Of a DNA stretch of 64,000 nt, positions 1 to 7,901 are shown in pieces. The stretch's first letter is position 1, and each line of letters begins with the position of its first letter. Under the pieces are notes generated by a model that saw nothing but the letters and a program-made list of their open reading frames with translations, ran no database searches and had not been told where the DNA came from. The stretch is from the NCBI GenBank assembly GCA_965230065.1, contig OZ245942.1:7688001-7752000 (forward strand), given 5' to 3'. This DNA is from G965230065 sp965230065 (GTDB lineage: Bacteria > Bacteroidota > Bacteroidia > Cytophagales > Cyclobacteriaceae). A program made the position numbers and the translations under genes.

Positions 1-1293
1 GTATGGCCTTCGCTAAAGTCAAAATCTTATAAAGTTGACAGAAATGTAGTACCTGAAGTAAAACTGCCTGCTGAAAAAGAATATGCTGCGGTAATTGTCA
101 CCAATCAGGAAAAATACGAACAATGGCTGAAAACCAATGTATTTGAGCAAAAGCAAAAAGGATATTTTGGGGTTTACCTGAAAGTATTGCTGGGCGACAT
201 CAGCTCTGACACTGCACGCAAACTGGCCGATATTGTAGACGAGTATGCAGCAGACGATGTTCGCGTAACTGTAAACCAGGGCTATCTGCTCAAATTCCTG
301 AGAAAAGAAGCGTTACCCCACCTGTTCAATGAACTGGATGCCCTTGGCCTGGCCGAGCCTGGTTTTGACAGCGTGGCCGACATTACCGCTTGCCCTGGTA
401 CGGATACTTGTAACTTGGGTATTTCCAATAGTACAGCCGTATCCGCTGCCCTTGAAGAGGTCATTACAAAAGAATATCCGGATCTTATTCACAACAACGA
501 CATTAAAATAAAAATCAGTGGCTGCCCCAACTCTTGCGGACAGCACGGGCTTGCCAGTATTGGTTTTCATGGTAGCTCCATGCGCGATAAAAACAAAAGG
601 GTAGTGCCTGCCCTGCAAGTGTTGATTGGCGGTGGCGTGGATGGAAACGGAGCGGGTCGGGTTGCCGACAGGGTCATTAAAGTACCTAGCAAGCGTGCCC
701 CCGAAGTGCTGCGCACCTTGTTTGAAGATTATGACGACAACCGGAACGATGGTGAATACTATGCCGATTATTACGCCCGTCAGGGTAAAATGTATTTCTA
801 TCACCTGCTGAAACCTGTGGCTGATGCTACTTCGCTGAGCGAAAGTGATTACCAGGACTGGGGCCATGCACAGGAAGAATTTAAAGTAGAAGCCGGAGTG
901 GGCGAATGTGCTGGGGTAATTATAGACCTGGTAGCCACGCTGGTATACGAAGCCGAAGAAAAGCTGGGCTGGGGATTTGAAGCACAGGAAAAAGGTGTTT
1001 TTGCCGATGCCATTTATCATGCCCACAATGCCATGGTGAGTGGTGCTAAAGCCATGTTGCTAACCAAAGATACTAATCCGAATACCCAATTTGGTATTTT
1101 ACAGGAGTTTGACAAAAACTTTGTAGAAACCGGGGACATTAACTTGGGCGGCAGCTTCCAGGAGCATGTGCTGCAAATTAACCAGCACGAACCAGATGCC
1201 AGCTTTGCCAGGGAATACATTAAATCTGCCGCTGACTTTCTGGAACTGATTAAAAAATTAAGAGGAGAAGAACTGGAAACATCCGCAGCTTAA
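1..1293 (+). CDS. Ferredoxin-type sulfite/nitrite reductase with C-terminal helical (HEPN-like) extension, 5' partial
   Basis: The frame is open from the first base, so the N-terminus lies outside the window; 430 residues are visible. The protein belongs to the siroheme- and 4Fe-4S-dependent sulfite/nitrite reductase family, which reduces sulfite to sulfide or nitrite to ammonia with six electrons. The four cluster cysteines are visible as C-x5-C (bases 391-411, TACPGTDTCNLG) and C-x3-C (523-537, SGCPNSCGQHG), in the usual order and spacing. Downstream siroheme-synthesis genes and cysH make sulfite the likelier substrate. The last 130 or so residues (from about base 890) are not reductase: they form a predicted helical tail (EAEEKLGWGFEA, FADAIYHAHNAMV) resembling a HEPN domain. 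The GVYLK stretch just before TTG 187 is in frame and fits the reductase fold, so 187 is not the start. Confidence 0.9.
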   Translation, partial: VWPSLKSKSYKVDRNVVPEVKLPAEKEYAAVIVTNQEKYEQWLKTNVFEQKQKGYFGVYLKVLLGDISSDTARKLADIVDEYAADDVRVTVNQGYLLKFLRKEALPHLFNELDALGLAEPGFDSVADITACPGTDTCNLGISNSTAVSAALEEVITKEYPDLIHNNDIKIKISGCPNSCGQHGLASIGFHGSSMRDKNKRVVPALQVLIGGGVDGNGAGRVADRVIKVPSKRAPEVLRTLFEDYDDNRNDGEYYADYYARQGKMYFYHLLKPVADATSLSESDYQDWGHAQEEFKVEAGVGECAGVIIDLVATLVYEAEEKLGWGFEAQEKGVFADAIYHAHNAMVSGAKAMLLTKDTNPNTQFGILQEFDKNFVETGDINLGGSFQEHVLQINQHEPDASFAREYIKSAADFLELIKKLRGEELETSAA

Positions 1294-1338
1294 ACAACGA
1301 TCAAGTTCGCTCAAGCACTCCCGTAAAACTCAGCTATG

Positions 1339-1414
1339 AGCCACTAGCTACAATCGGACTGCCGAAGCAGCCTTTAGCAATTTGTTTTCGCAGGCTTGCT
1401 TGTAGCTAGTGGCT
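1339..1414. repeat. 15-base perfect inverted repeat between sulfite reductase and cobA
   Basis: The arms at 1339-1353 (AGCCACTAGCTACAA) and 1400-1414 are exact reverse complements separated by 46 bases. Further copies of the word TAGCTAGTGGCT/TAGTAGCTGG continue to the right. There is no T-run, so it is not a canonical terminator; it may be an mRNA-stabilising hairpin or a degenerate palindromic repeat. Similar but sequence-unrelated repeats follow other genes here. Confidence 0.75.
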
Positions 1415-1457
1415 AAAGGCTAGTAGCTGGTAGTGCTTAGAATTTAAAGATATTACT

Positions 1458-2300
1458 TTGACACATTCAGCCAAAAGTCTCATAGCAGCGATCCGGAAGC
1501 ATTCAGCCCCCCGGCTCACCCTTGTTGGGGCAGGGCCGGGCGACCCGGATCTTATTACGCTCAAGGGAGTGAGGGCTCTGCAAACTGCTGAGGTGGTATT
1601 ATATGATGCCCTGGCCAATGACGCTTTGCTTGCCCATGTACCTGCTGATGTTCCCAGAATATTTGTTGGAAAACGTGCTGGAAAGCACAAAATGTCGCAG
1701 GAAAAAATCAATGCGTTGATTGTAGCATGTGCGCATCAATATGGTCACGTAGTACGGTTAAAAGGAGGCGATCCATTCATTTTTGGCAGGGGACATGAAG
1801 AACAGGAATATGCAGAAGCTGCCGGCATCTCAACAACTATGGTTCCGGGCATTAGCAGTACGCATGCTGTGCCTTCGCTCCAGAATATTCCGCTCACCAA
1901 AAGAGGGATAAGTGAAAGTTTTTGGGTAATTACTGGTACTACCAAAGCGGGTGCTTTGTCAGAAGATATACGGCTGGCAGCGCAGTCAACGGCTACGGTT
2001 GTTATTTTGATGGGTATGCGGAAATTGCGGGAAATTCAGGCTGTATTTGCAGAAAGTGGCCATATTTCAACGCCTGTTGCCATTATTCAAAATGGCTCCC
2101 TGCCCAATGAGCGCATTGGGTTGGCTACGGTTAGCACCATGGTAAATATGACAGAAGAACACCAATTAGCTTCACCTGCTATTATTGTAATTGGTGAAGT
2201 AGTAAGGGAACATCCTGATTATATTAAAAACCAGTTGGGTGAAATGCTGAAGCCGCATGATAATATTCAGCAGGTTGAAACGTCGTTTGTATCAGTTTGA
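1458..2300 (+). CDS. cobA: Uroporphyrinogen-III C-methyltransferase
   Basis: This enzyme transfers two methyl groups from S-adenosylmethionine to uroporphyrinogen III, giving precorrin-2, the first committed step to siroheme. At 280 residues it is full length for the stand-alone enzyme. The signatures are the N-terminal glycine-rich motif LVGAGPGDPDLITLKG, VVRLKGGDPFIFGRG near residue 100, VPGISS and PLTKRG. The start is a TTG at 1458 placed about 18 residues before the first motif; no in-frame ATG lies closer upstream. It lies between the siroheme-using reductase and the next siroheme-synthesis gene, in the same orientation, so siroheme supply for that reductase is its evident job. Confidence 0.93.
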   Translation: MTHSAKSLIAAIRKHSAPRLTLVGAGPGDPDLITLKGVRALQTAEVVLYDALANDALLAHVPADVPRIFVGKRAGKHKMSQEKINALIVACAHQYGHVVRLKGGDPFIFGRGHEEQEYAEAAGISTTMVPGISSTHAVPSLQNIPLTKRGISESFWVITGTTKAGALSEDIRLAAQSTATVVILMGMRKLREIQAVFAESGHISTPVAIIQNGSLPNERIGLATVSTMVNMTEEHQLASPAIIVIGEVVREHPDYIKNQLGEMLKPHDNIQQVETSFVSV

Positions 2301-2321
2301 AGGAGTGTAAAGTAGTAAAGC

Positions 2322-2975
2322 ATGAATGATAATAAATCTCAAGTGCCAACCGATGTTGAAAAAGGAAACCGACTGTTCCCTATTTTCCTGAAACTGGAAA
2401 ACCTGGATACGCTGGTGGTAGGCGGTGGCAATGTGGGGCTTGAAAAACTGGAAGCACTGCTCAAAAATGCACCGGATGCTCCCATCACCCTGGTGGCTGA
2501 TTTGATAAAGGATGAGATTTATGCGCTTGCACAAAAGCACCCGAAGGTGAAGTTGCTCAAACGAAAATTCATGCCCCAGGATCTGGAAAACAAGGATGTC
2601 GTTATTCTGGCTACTGACAGTCGGCCACTGCATGAATCAATCAAGGAACTTACCAGGGGCAAGAGGTTGCTTACCAACGTGGCAGATACACCCGACCTTT
2701 GCGACTTTTATCTGGGTTCTGTGGTAAAAAAAGGGGATTTGAAAATAGCTATTTCTACCAATGGCAAATCACCTACCGTAGCCAAGCGCATGCGGCAGTA
2801 TTTTGAAGAATTACTGCCCGATTCCATGCAGGATATTCTGGATAATATGAAAAAAATCCGCGACAGCATCCAGGGTGATTTTAACCGGAAAGTGGAGATG
2901 CTGAATGAGGTAACGGCCATGATGACCGACGAGAAAAACAAAACTAAACAAGAAGAAGAAAAACCTGCCAGTTAA
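2322..2975 (+). CDS. Precorrin-2 dehydrogenase / sirohydrochlorin ferrochelatase (Met8p/CysG N-terminal type)
   Basis: This enzyme oxidises precorrin-2 to sirohydrochlorin with NAD and inserts iron to give siroheme. The N-terminal Rossmann motif LVVGGGNVGLEKLE is at about residues 30-44, NVADTPDLCDFYLGS is the conserved mid-domain motif, and AISTNGKSPTVAKRMR opens the C-terminal helical domain. The 217-residue length matches the stand-alone enzyme rather than a fused CysG. The last 20 or so residues are charged (KTKQEEEKPAS) and probably disordered. It starts 21 bases after cobA and ends 4 bases before cysH, so the three genes look like one operon with the upstream reductase. Together with CobA it supplies the complete route from uroporphyrinogen III to siroheme. 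Confidence 0.92.
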   Translation: MNDNKSQVPTDVEKGNRLFPIFLKLENLDTLVVGGGNVGLEKLEALLKNAPDAPITLVADLIKDEIYALAQKHPKVKLLKRKFMPQDLENKDVVILATDSRPLHESIKELTRGKRLLTNVADTPDLCDFYLGSVVKKGDLKIAISTNGKSPTVAKRMRQYFEELLPDSMQDILDNMKKIRDSIQGDFNRKVEMLNEVTAMMTDEKNKTKQEEEKPAS

Positions 2976-2979
2976 TTTT

Positions 2980-3717
2980 ATGAGTAATACAACAACGGCT
3001 ACAGAAAATTATACAGAATGCTGGCAACAACCCGCCCGCACCTATTTCTCAAAAAATCTAAAAAGGCTCAACCAACAGTACAAGGCCATGACACCTGCTG
3101 AGCGCATTGCTGCCTTTTACAAGTGCGTACAAAACAAGCAGGGGGAAAACCATGTGTTGCTGACTTCTTCTTTCGGTACAACGGCCGTGTATCTGTTGCA
3201 TTTATACTATGATTTGGGCATTCGTCAGAAAGTGCATTTTCTGAACACCACATATCATTTTGAAGAAACGCTGGCTTACAAAACACTGCTCACCCGGCTT
3301 TTTGACCTGGAAGTAACTGAACTAAAGCCGGAAGAGTGGAAAAATAAATTTACCCGCAAAAATGAGGTTTGGAAAACAGACCCTGATCTTTGCTGCTCGG
3401 TTAACAAAGTAGAGCCATTACAAAGTATCCGTGAAGAAGCCGACTTTTGGGTTTCGGGCCTGATGAGCTGGCAGAATGAAAACCGTCAGCAAAAGGATAT
3501 TTTTGAGGAAAAAGACGGGGTTATCAAGTTTTACCCCATCCTGGATGTAACCGAAGCCGAGGCGTTGCAATATATTGAAAAAAATAAATTGCCCGTACAT
3601 CCACTGAAACCTTTAGGATATGAATCTATCGGTTGTAAGCACTGTACTTTCAAAGGAAAAGGCCGCACGGGACGCTGGCTGGATTCAGTGAAGACGGAAT
3701 GCGGATTGCACCGATGA
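2980..3717 (+). CDS. cysH: Phosphoadenylyl-sulfate / adenylyl-sulfate reductase
   Basis: The enzyme reduces activated sulfate (APS or PAPS) to sulfite, the substrate of the reductase at the left edge. The 245-residue protein has the nucleotide-binding motif LLTSSFGTTAVYLLHL and the C-terminal ECGLH with the catalytic cysteine. It also carries the CC...CxxC set (DLCCSVNKVEP near residue 139; IGCKHC near 218) that binds a 4Fe-4S cluster. In this family the cluster cysteines usually mark enzymes able to use APS, so APS is the more likely substrate; this is inference. It starts 4 bases after the siroheme-synthesis gene and is the last gene of the operon, followed by an inverted repeat. ATP sulfurylase genes are not in the window. 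Confidence 0.93.
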   Translation: MSNTTTATENYTECWQQPARTYFSKNLKRLNQQYKAMTPAERIAAFYKCVQNKQGENHVLLTSSFGTTAVYLLHLYYDLGIRQKVHFLNTTYHFEETLAYKTLLTRLFDLEVTELKPEEWKNKFTRKNEVWKTDPDLCCSVNKVEPLQSIREEADFWVSGLMSWQNENRQQKDIFEEKDGVIKFYPILDVTEAEALQYIEKNKLPVHPLKPLGYESIGCKHCTFKGKGRTGRWLDSVKTECGLHR

Positions 3718-3722
3718 ACTTG

Positions 3723-3784
3723 GAGTGGTGGAACATTGGAATGATGGTAAAAACCCATTATTCCAATATTCCATCTTTCCACTC
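3723..3784. terminator. Imperfect inverted repeat between convergent genes, probable bidirectional terminator
   Basis: GAGTGG (3723-3728) pairs with CCACTC (3779-3784), and ATTGGAATGATGG (3735-3747) pairs with 3755-3767 at 12 of 13 positions. It fills the gap between cysH and the convergent repeat-protein gene. The arms are made of repeated TGGAAT-like words. Confidence 0.55.
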
Positions 3785-3788
3785 TTCC

Positions 3789-4841
3789 TCAAATATTCTT
3801 CCCCTGGTCAAAATCCACCACTTCGCTGAGGGTGCCCCAACGGTTGTAAAACTTCCACTTTCCGGTTTGTTCGCCGTCTTCGTACTGCCCTTCTGATTCG
3901 ACTTTTCCGTTGGAGTAGTAAAATGTCCACATGCCATCGCGTTCCCCTTCCTGCATTTCCCCTTTTGCCGAAATGCCCCCCTCTTCGTAATACTCTGTCC
4001 AGGTGCCGTGTGGCACGCCTTCCTGGTAATTCACTTTATTGGCCAGTTTGCCGGAAACATAATAGGCCAGTTTTACCCCATTTCCGTCTTCCAGTGTGCC
4101 TTTGGGCAGGGTATCCCCTTCAATGGAATGATAAGTGCCAATATTCATGAGTTTTCCATTTTCCCATTCCTCTTCCTGAATGAGCTGGCCGTTGAAATAA
4201 AACAATCCCCAGGTACCATTTTCCTCACCGTTCACAAAGCCGCCGATAGATTTCAGTTCGCCGGTATCGTAGTACTTAAACCACTGTCCGGTTTCTTTAT
4301 CATCGGCAAAAGGCCCTTCGGCTACTAAAATGCCATCTTTGTTGAAATACTTCCAAAGCCCGTCCTTTTCCCCATTTTCATATTTCCCGGCCGAGTAAAT
4401 TTTGCCATTTTCGTAATAAGTGAGCCACACACCTGTACGCACATCGTTTTCATAAGCCCCTTCCACGCTTTTTCTGCCATTGTAATGGTACTCCTGGTAC
4501 GTGCTGTCACGCAATCCTTGTTTGTTATAATGCGTTAAAGAGTGCATTACCCCATTTTCGTAATACGACTTCCATTCCCCCACGGGAATATCTTGCTGAT
4601 AATGCCCCACACCAAATACTTCCCCATACTCATCATAGAAAATCCATTCTCCGTGTTTTTCACCCTCTTTATAATCGCCAATACATACAGCTTGTCCGTA
4701 ACTGTTGTACAGCACCCATCGACCGGTCCTTTCCCCATCTTCCATTTTGCCCCTGCCCCGCAGGCTGTCAAAAGGGATGTCTATCTGTGCCCAGGTGAGT
4801 ACCGGAAGTAATAGTAAACAAATTGCAAATAGTAGTCTCAT
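3789..4841 (-). CDS. Exported MORN_2-type repeat protein (YwqK-like)
   Basis: The 350-residue protein starts with a signal peptide (MRLLFAICLLLLPVLTWA). Almost all the rest is a tandem array of roughly 23-residue repeats of the form G-x-W-x-x-Y-x-x-G-x-x-x-x-x-G-x-Y-x-x-G-x-x-x-G, for example GKWKFYNRWG, GMWTFYYSNG and GTWTEYYEEG. This is the MORN variant called MORN_2, often labelled YwqK-family antitoxin in Bacteroidota; nothing here supports an antitoxin role. The repeats are expected to form an extended beta sheet outside the cytoplasm, probably a binding surface. It is the last of four minus-strand genes beginning with the SRAP gene, 57 bases after its neighbour. The molecular function is unknown. 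Confidence 0.8.
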   Translation of the reverse strand: MRLLFAICLLLLPVLTWAQIDIPFDSLRGRGKMEDGERTGRWVLYNSYGQAVCIGDYKEGEKHGEWIFYDEYGEVFGVGHYQQDIPVGEWKSYYENGVMHSLTHYNKQGLRDSTYQEYHYNGRKSVEGAYENDVRTGVWLTYYENGKIYSAGKYENGEKDGLWKYFNKDGILVAEGPFADDKETGQWFKYYDTGELKSIGGFVNGEENGTWGLFYFNGQLIQEEEWENGKLMNIGTYHSIEGDTLPKGTLEDGNGVKLAYYVSGKLANKVNYQEGVPHGTWTEYYEEGGISAKGEMQEGERDGMWTFYYSNGKVESEGQYEDGEQTGKWKFYNRWGTLSEVVDFDQGKNI

Positions 4842-4898
4842 ACGTTCATATAACGTTAGATAGATAGTATCTCATTGCACAACTATACGTAAAATCTA

Positions 4899-5519
4899 TC
4901 ATTTCCGTATATTGCCATCCAGGCATTTCATCAGTTGGCAGAAAGTATTGCTTGCCAAAAGTGGCAATTCAGCCCATGCTTCCAAAGGGATTTTTTGACT
5001 TATTTTGGTGAACGCGTGCTTTTCCAGTATTGTCTTAAAATCGGGTTTACTGCAAGCTTGCAAGGGAAAGTAATTATCTGTACCGAAATGATATTCCCAG
5101 GGCGTATCGTGCACACAAATGTAATAACCCGCCGATTGCAAATCAGGGAAGTTTTTCAATAACAATGGTTTATATCTTTCAAAGTATTCCCCCTGCAAGT
5201 GCAGGGTAACACTAAAACAGTTCCCCCACCAAAACATCGTTCTGAAGGCAAAGGTTTGGTCTTTTGAAAAATTACGGGGATAATCCAGTACAACGTAGGG
5301 TAATCCGCGGTAGTTTTCCCCCTTAGAAATTTTCCCGGCCCTGTGGAGGGTCCCTTCGGGAAAAAAACTTTGAAACCCGGGAATTTCCTGGCTAATGAGC
5401 TTTTCAGTTTCACGCATCAGATGCCTCATCTTTTGCATAACTTCCCGCTTGGTAAGCAGAAAATCCGTGTCTTGTATATAATTTAATTCTTTGGCTGAAA
5501 AGTTGAGCGGCTGCGCCAT
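4899..5519 (-). CDS. Conserved hypothetical protein, 206 aa
   Basis: A soluble protein with no signal peptide or membrane segment. I do not recognise a named domain. Visible features are an N-terminal helical stretch with many charged residues (EVMQKMRHLMRETEKLISQ), an aromatic-rich core (FRTMFWWGNCFSVTLHLQGEYFERY, split here only by description) and a C-terminal helix ending in KCLDGNIRK. The gene has normal codon use, good length and close spacing (16 bases) to the gene upstream, so it is very probably real. It may be co-transcribed with the 79-residue gene and the SRAP gene. No function is proposed. Confidence 0.7.
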   Translation of the reverse strand: MAQPLNFSAKELNYIQDTDFLLTKREVMQKMRHLMRETEKLISQEIPGFQSFFPEGTLHRAGKISKGENYRGLPYVVLDYPRNFSKDQTFAFRTMFWWGNCFSVTLHLQGEYFERYKPLLLKNFPDLQSAGYYICVHDTPWEYHFGTDNYFPLQACSKPDFKTILEKHAFTKISQKIPLEAWAELPLLASNTFCQLMKCLDGNIRK

Positions 5520-5535
5520 AAACTGCTTTATTCAA

Positions 5536-5775
5536 TTATACTAAGTGATCAGGTTCTTTATCTGCCCGCTGAATGATCCTGATGACTAATTCGTGCTTGT
5601 CCCCGTCAGTATCTTCCAAATGAAAGTGTACAGCCGGGTTGTCGGATTGGTCATTGTTGCTTATCTCAACGATTTTATTATTAGTGAGGTAAGGCTCAAG
5701 CTCTTTTTTGAGTTGGGTAAGGGCATGGGCAAAGTTTATTTCAAGGTTACTGGGGTTGTATTGTTGGGTCTTCAT
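5536..5775 (-). CDS. Small hypothetical protein, 79 aa
   Basis: A small acidic cytosolic protein. An N-terminal amphipathic helix (INFAHALTQLKKELEPYL) is followed by two beta-like stretches (AVHFHLEDTDGDKHELVIRIIQRAD). It lies 16 bases upstream of the 206-residue gene and 19 bases downstream of the SRAP gene on the same strand. No family was recognised. The tight spacing and absence of any better frame support it as a gene; a role linked to its neighbours is only a guess. Confidence 0.6.
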   Translation of the reverse strand: MKTQQYNPSNLEINFAHALTQLKKELEPYLTNNKIVEISNNDQSDNPAVHFHLEDTDGDKHELVIRIIQRADKEPDHLV

Positions 5776-5794
5776 ATTTTGATAAAATAAAGTT

Positions 5795-6466
5795 TTAAAT
5801 AGGTTGTATCAATGTTTTCTGATTGTTTTTTACTGAATTCACCTGGGCAGATACGGCATAAGCTTTTAAGGCTTCATCCGGGTAGGGCCTCAGTATATCT
5901 GCCATTCCTTCATAGTCTTCACTGTCGCTGAGCCAAAAGTCTGCGGTTTCAGTGTCCAAAATTGCAGGCATTCGGTCGTGAATATCCGCAATGGAAGGAC
6001 TGGCTGCTACTGTGATAATCACAAAAGAAGGCATTTCTTCCTCCGATTCATTTTGATAGGTATCCCACAGTCCGGCAAATGTAAAAGGTTGGTCATCCCT
6101 GAGCAAAATACGATGTGGCACTTTTTTATCAGCGGTATTCTGTCTGGTAAATTTTTTCCATTCGTAATACCCATCGGCCACCACTAGGCAGCGTCTTCTT
6201 TTAAATAAATTTGTAAAGGTGGCTTTTTCAGCCACAGTTTCGGCCCGGGCGTTGATCAGGCGTTGGCTACTTCCCTGTGCCTGTGCCCACTGGGGCCATA
6301 TTCCCCATTCATAAAGGGAAATTTTCCGCTTTTGCAGGTTACTGATAACCGGAAGCTGCTGGGTAGGTGCCGCGTTGTATTGGGGCTGGTACTCGGGTGG
6401 TACTTCCACATCAAACAATTCTGCCAACTTTTGGGCAGTAGCTGTAATGGTATATCTGCCACACAT
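5795..6466 (-). CDS. SRAP-domain protein (SOS response-associated peptidase, YedK/HMCES family)
   Basis: SRAP proteins form a covalent thiazolidine link between Cys2 and abasic sites in single-stranded DNA, shielding them during replication. The N-terminus MCGRYTITATAQKL gives the catalytic Cys2 after removal of Met1. The other family signatures are present: NARAETV, RRCLVVADGYYEWKK (the conserved asparagine and glutamate regions), FAGLWDTYQ, and IHDRMPAIL with the catalytic histidine. At 223 residues it is full length. It is divergent from rpsF across 150 bases. It heads a minus-strand run of four genes. No LexA-type box was recognised, so SOS control is not shown. Confidence 0.93.
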   Translation of the reverse strand: MCGRYTITATAQKLAELFDVEVPPEYQPQYNAAPTQQLPVISNLQKRKISLYEWGIWPQWAQAQGSSQRLINARAETVAEKATFTNLFKRRRCLVVADGYYEWKKFTRQNTADKKVPHRILLRDDQPFTFAGLWDTYQNESEEEMPSFVIITVAASPSIADIHDRMPAILDTETADFWLSDSEDYEGMADILRPYPDEALKAYAVSAQVNSVKNNQKTLIQPI

Positions 6467-6511
6467 ATTTGTAATTGTTGCTTTGAGCTAATATAAACAG
6501 TTTTGTTAAAC

Positions 6512-6542
6512 TTTGCTAAAAAGATATTTTGATGTATTTTTG
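6512..6542 (+). promoter_or_regulatory. Bacteroidota-type promoter of the rpsF operon
   Basis: TTTG at 6512-6515 and TATTTTTG at 6535-6542 fit the Bacteroidota sigma-A consensus TTTG, 19 bases, TAnnTTTG, with exactly 19 bases between. The predicted transcript start is near 6548, just at the base of the leader hairpin. Confidence 0.75.
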
Positions 6543-6546
6543 CAGC

Positions 6547-6595
6547 CCTATCTACTTTGCGGGTTCTATAAAGCCCCGGGCAGGTAGGTTTTTTT
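6547..6595 (+). promoter_or_regulatory. Probable bS6:bS18 autoregulatory leader hairpin
   Basis: CCTATCT (6547-6553) pairs with AGGTAGG (6582-6588), enclosing an apical part that contains GCCCCGGGC with an exposed CCG. A seven-base T run (6589-6595) follows. Leaders before rpsF in many phyla carry a CCG-containing hairpin bound by the S6:S18 heterodimer. Position, CCG and downstream rpsF/rpsR fit that. The hairpin plus T-run could also work as an attenuator. The structure was folded by eye only. Confidence 0.55.
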
Positions 6596-6619
6596 AATTA
6601 AACATCATAGATATTAATC

Positions 6620-6991
6620 ATGCTTAAAAATTACGAGACAGTATTCATTATGAATCCCGTTTTGTCTGATGAACAGATGAAGGATGCTGCCGCCAAATTT
6701 GTGAAGATCCTTACCGATAATGGTGCAGAGATCATCAACGAAGAAAATTGGGGGTTGAAAAAACTAGCCTATCCTATTCAGCACAAAACCACCGGATTTT
6801 ATGTATTGGTAGAGTTTAAGGCAGAACCCAACGTTATTGCTTTGCTCGATACCGAATACCGCCGGGATGAGCGCGTAATGCGTTACCTTACCACGGTATT
6901 GGACAAATATGCCGTAGAATATAACGAGAGAAGAAGAAGAGGGGATTTTAAGAAAAAGAAAAAAGAAGCTAAGGAGGAGCCAGCATCATGA
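6620..6991 (+). CDS. rpsF: 30S ribosomal protein bS6
   Basis: Component of the small subunit platform, where it pairs with bS18 on 16S rRNA. The sequence MLKNYETVFIMNPVLSDEQ, the core KKLAYPIQHKTTGFYVLVEF and the RDERVMRYLTTVLDKYA helix are diagnostic. The basic tail (RRRRGDFKKKKK then EAKEEPAS) is typical of Bacteroidota S6, and the length of 123 residues is normal. It overlaps rpsR by the ATGA at 6988-6991, so translation is probably coupled. It lies behind the promoter and CCG hairpin described at 6512-6595. Confidence 0.97.
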   Translation: MLKNYETVFIMNPVLSDEQMKDAAAKFVKILTDNGAEIINEENWGLKKLAYPIQHKTTGFYVLVEFKAEPNVIALLDTEYRRDERVMRYLTTVLDKYAVEYNERRRRGDFKKKKKEAKEEPAS

Positions 6992-7245
6992 CTTTAATGA
7001 ACGAACCTATTCACAGTAATAAGCAGGAAACCAGGAAAAAATACTGCCGTTTTAAGCGAAATGGAATCAAATACATTGATTACAAAGATCCTGATTTTTT
7101 ACTAAAATTGGTCAACGACCAGGGTAAAATCCTGCCCCGCCGCATTACTGGCACCAGCTTAAAATACCAGAAAAAAGTAGCCCAGGCTGTAAAAAAAGCC
7201 AGACATTTGGCTTTGTTGCCTTACGTTACCGATTCGTTGAAATAG
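6988..7245 (+). CDS. rpsR: 30S ribosomal protein bS18
   Basis: This is the bS6 partner on the 30S platform. YCRFKRNGIKYIDYKDPDFLLKL, GKILPRRITGT and KYQKKVAQAVKKARHLALLPYV are the family signatures. The first ATG (6988) overlaps the rpsF stop; an alternative ATG at 6997 would remove three residues. A 90-base gap separates it from rplI with no obvious terminator, so rplI is probably on the same transcript. Confidence 0.97.
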   Translation: MTLMNEPIHSNKQETRKKYCRFKRNGIKYIDYKDPDFLLKLVNDQGKILPRRITGTSLKYQKKVAQAVKKARHLALLPYVTDSLK

Positions 7246-7335
7246 TTATCTGGTTTTTTGTTTTAAGTTTTTAGTTTGTTGTTATTGGTTGTGAAGATAA
7301 TGACTACTAACAAGTAGACTGATATAATTAAGATC

Positions 7336-7779
7336 ATGGAAATAATATTAAAAGAAGATATAAAAGGGCTGGGCTACAAAAATGATATTGTAGACGTAAA
7401 GCCCGGTTACGGTAGAAACTTCCTGATTCCTCAGGGAATGGCCATTGTCGCCAACAAATCTACCAAGAAAATGATTGCTGAAAACATCAGGCAGGCTGCC
7501 CATAAAGCCGAGAAGCTTAAAAAGGATGCAGAAGCTATAGCTGAAAAAATTGGTGATATCGTACTTGAAATTAAAGCCAAAGCAGGAGAAAGTGGCAAAA
7601 TATTCGGGGCTGTTACTCCCCTGCAAATAGCTGATGCTTTGAAAGATAAAGGTTTTGACATAGACCGTAAAAGAATTGATGTAGGCAGTGATATTAAAAA
7701 CCTGGGAGATTATACCATTGAGCTTGACCTGCACAAAGAGGTAAAACACCCGGTTGCCATCAAAGTAGTGGCTGAATAA
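7336..7779 (+). CDS. rplI: 50S ribosomal protein bL9
   Basis: A two-domain 23S rRNA-binding protein that affects decoding fidelity. The N-terminal domain is diagnostic (EIILKEDIKGLGYKNDIVDV, then PGYGRNFLIPQGMA), followed by the long connecting helix (about residues 40-75) and the C-terminal domain with GKIFGAVTPLQIADAL. At 147 residues it is full length. It is the third gene of the conserved rpsF-rpsR-rplI order and is followed by a clear rho-independent terminator. Confidence 0.97.
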   Translation: MEIILKEDIKGLGYKNDIVDVKPGYGRNFLIPQGMAIVANKSTKKMIAENIRQAAHKAEKLKKDAEAIAEKIGDIVLEIKAKAGESGKIFGAVTPLQIADALKDKGFDIDRKRIDVGSDIKNLGDYTIELDLHKEVKHPVAIKVVAE

Positions 7780-7835
7780 ATAATGGCTGATAAAATGTAA
7801 AAACTTACCATTTATTACATTTAATCAAGATAATT

Positions 7836-7868
7836 AACGCACTGTACTTTAAGTTCAGTGCGTTTTTT
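7836..7868 (+). terminator. Rho-independent terminator after rplI
   Basis: AACGCACTG (7836-7844) pairs perfectly with CAGTGCGTT (7856-7864) across an 11-base loop, and the right arm runs into six Ts. It closes the ribosomal operon before the GSCFA gene. Confidence 0.88.
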
Positions 7869-7901
7869 ATTATCTTAGAAGCCCTTCATTTTTTGATAGT
7901 C

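Noticed and set aside
313..1026. A 237-residue frame on the minus strand within the sulfite reductase gene
   Set aside because: It is fully antisense to a clearly conserved enzyme with cluster cysteines and has no recognisable domain.
3789..4841. A toxin-antitoxin antitoxin (YwqK label)
   Set aside because: The protein has a signal peptide and a long MORN-type array, and there is no toxin gene next to it.
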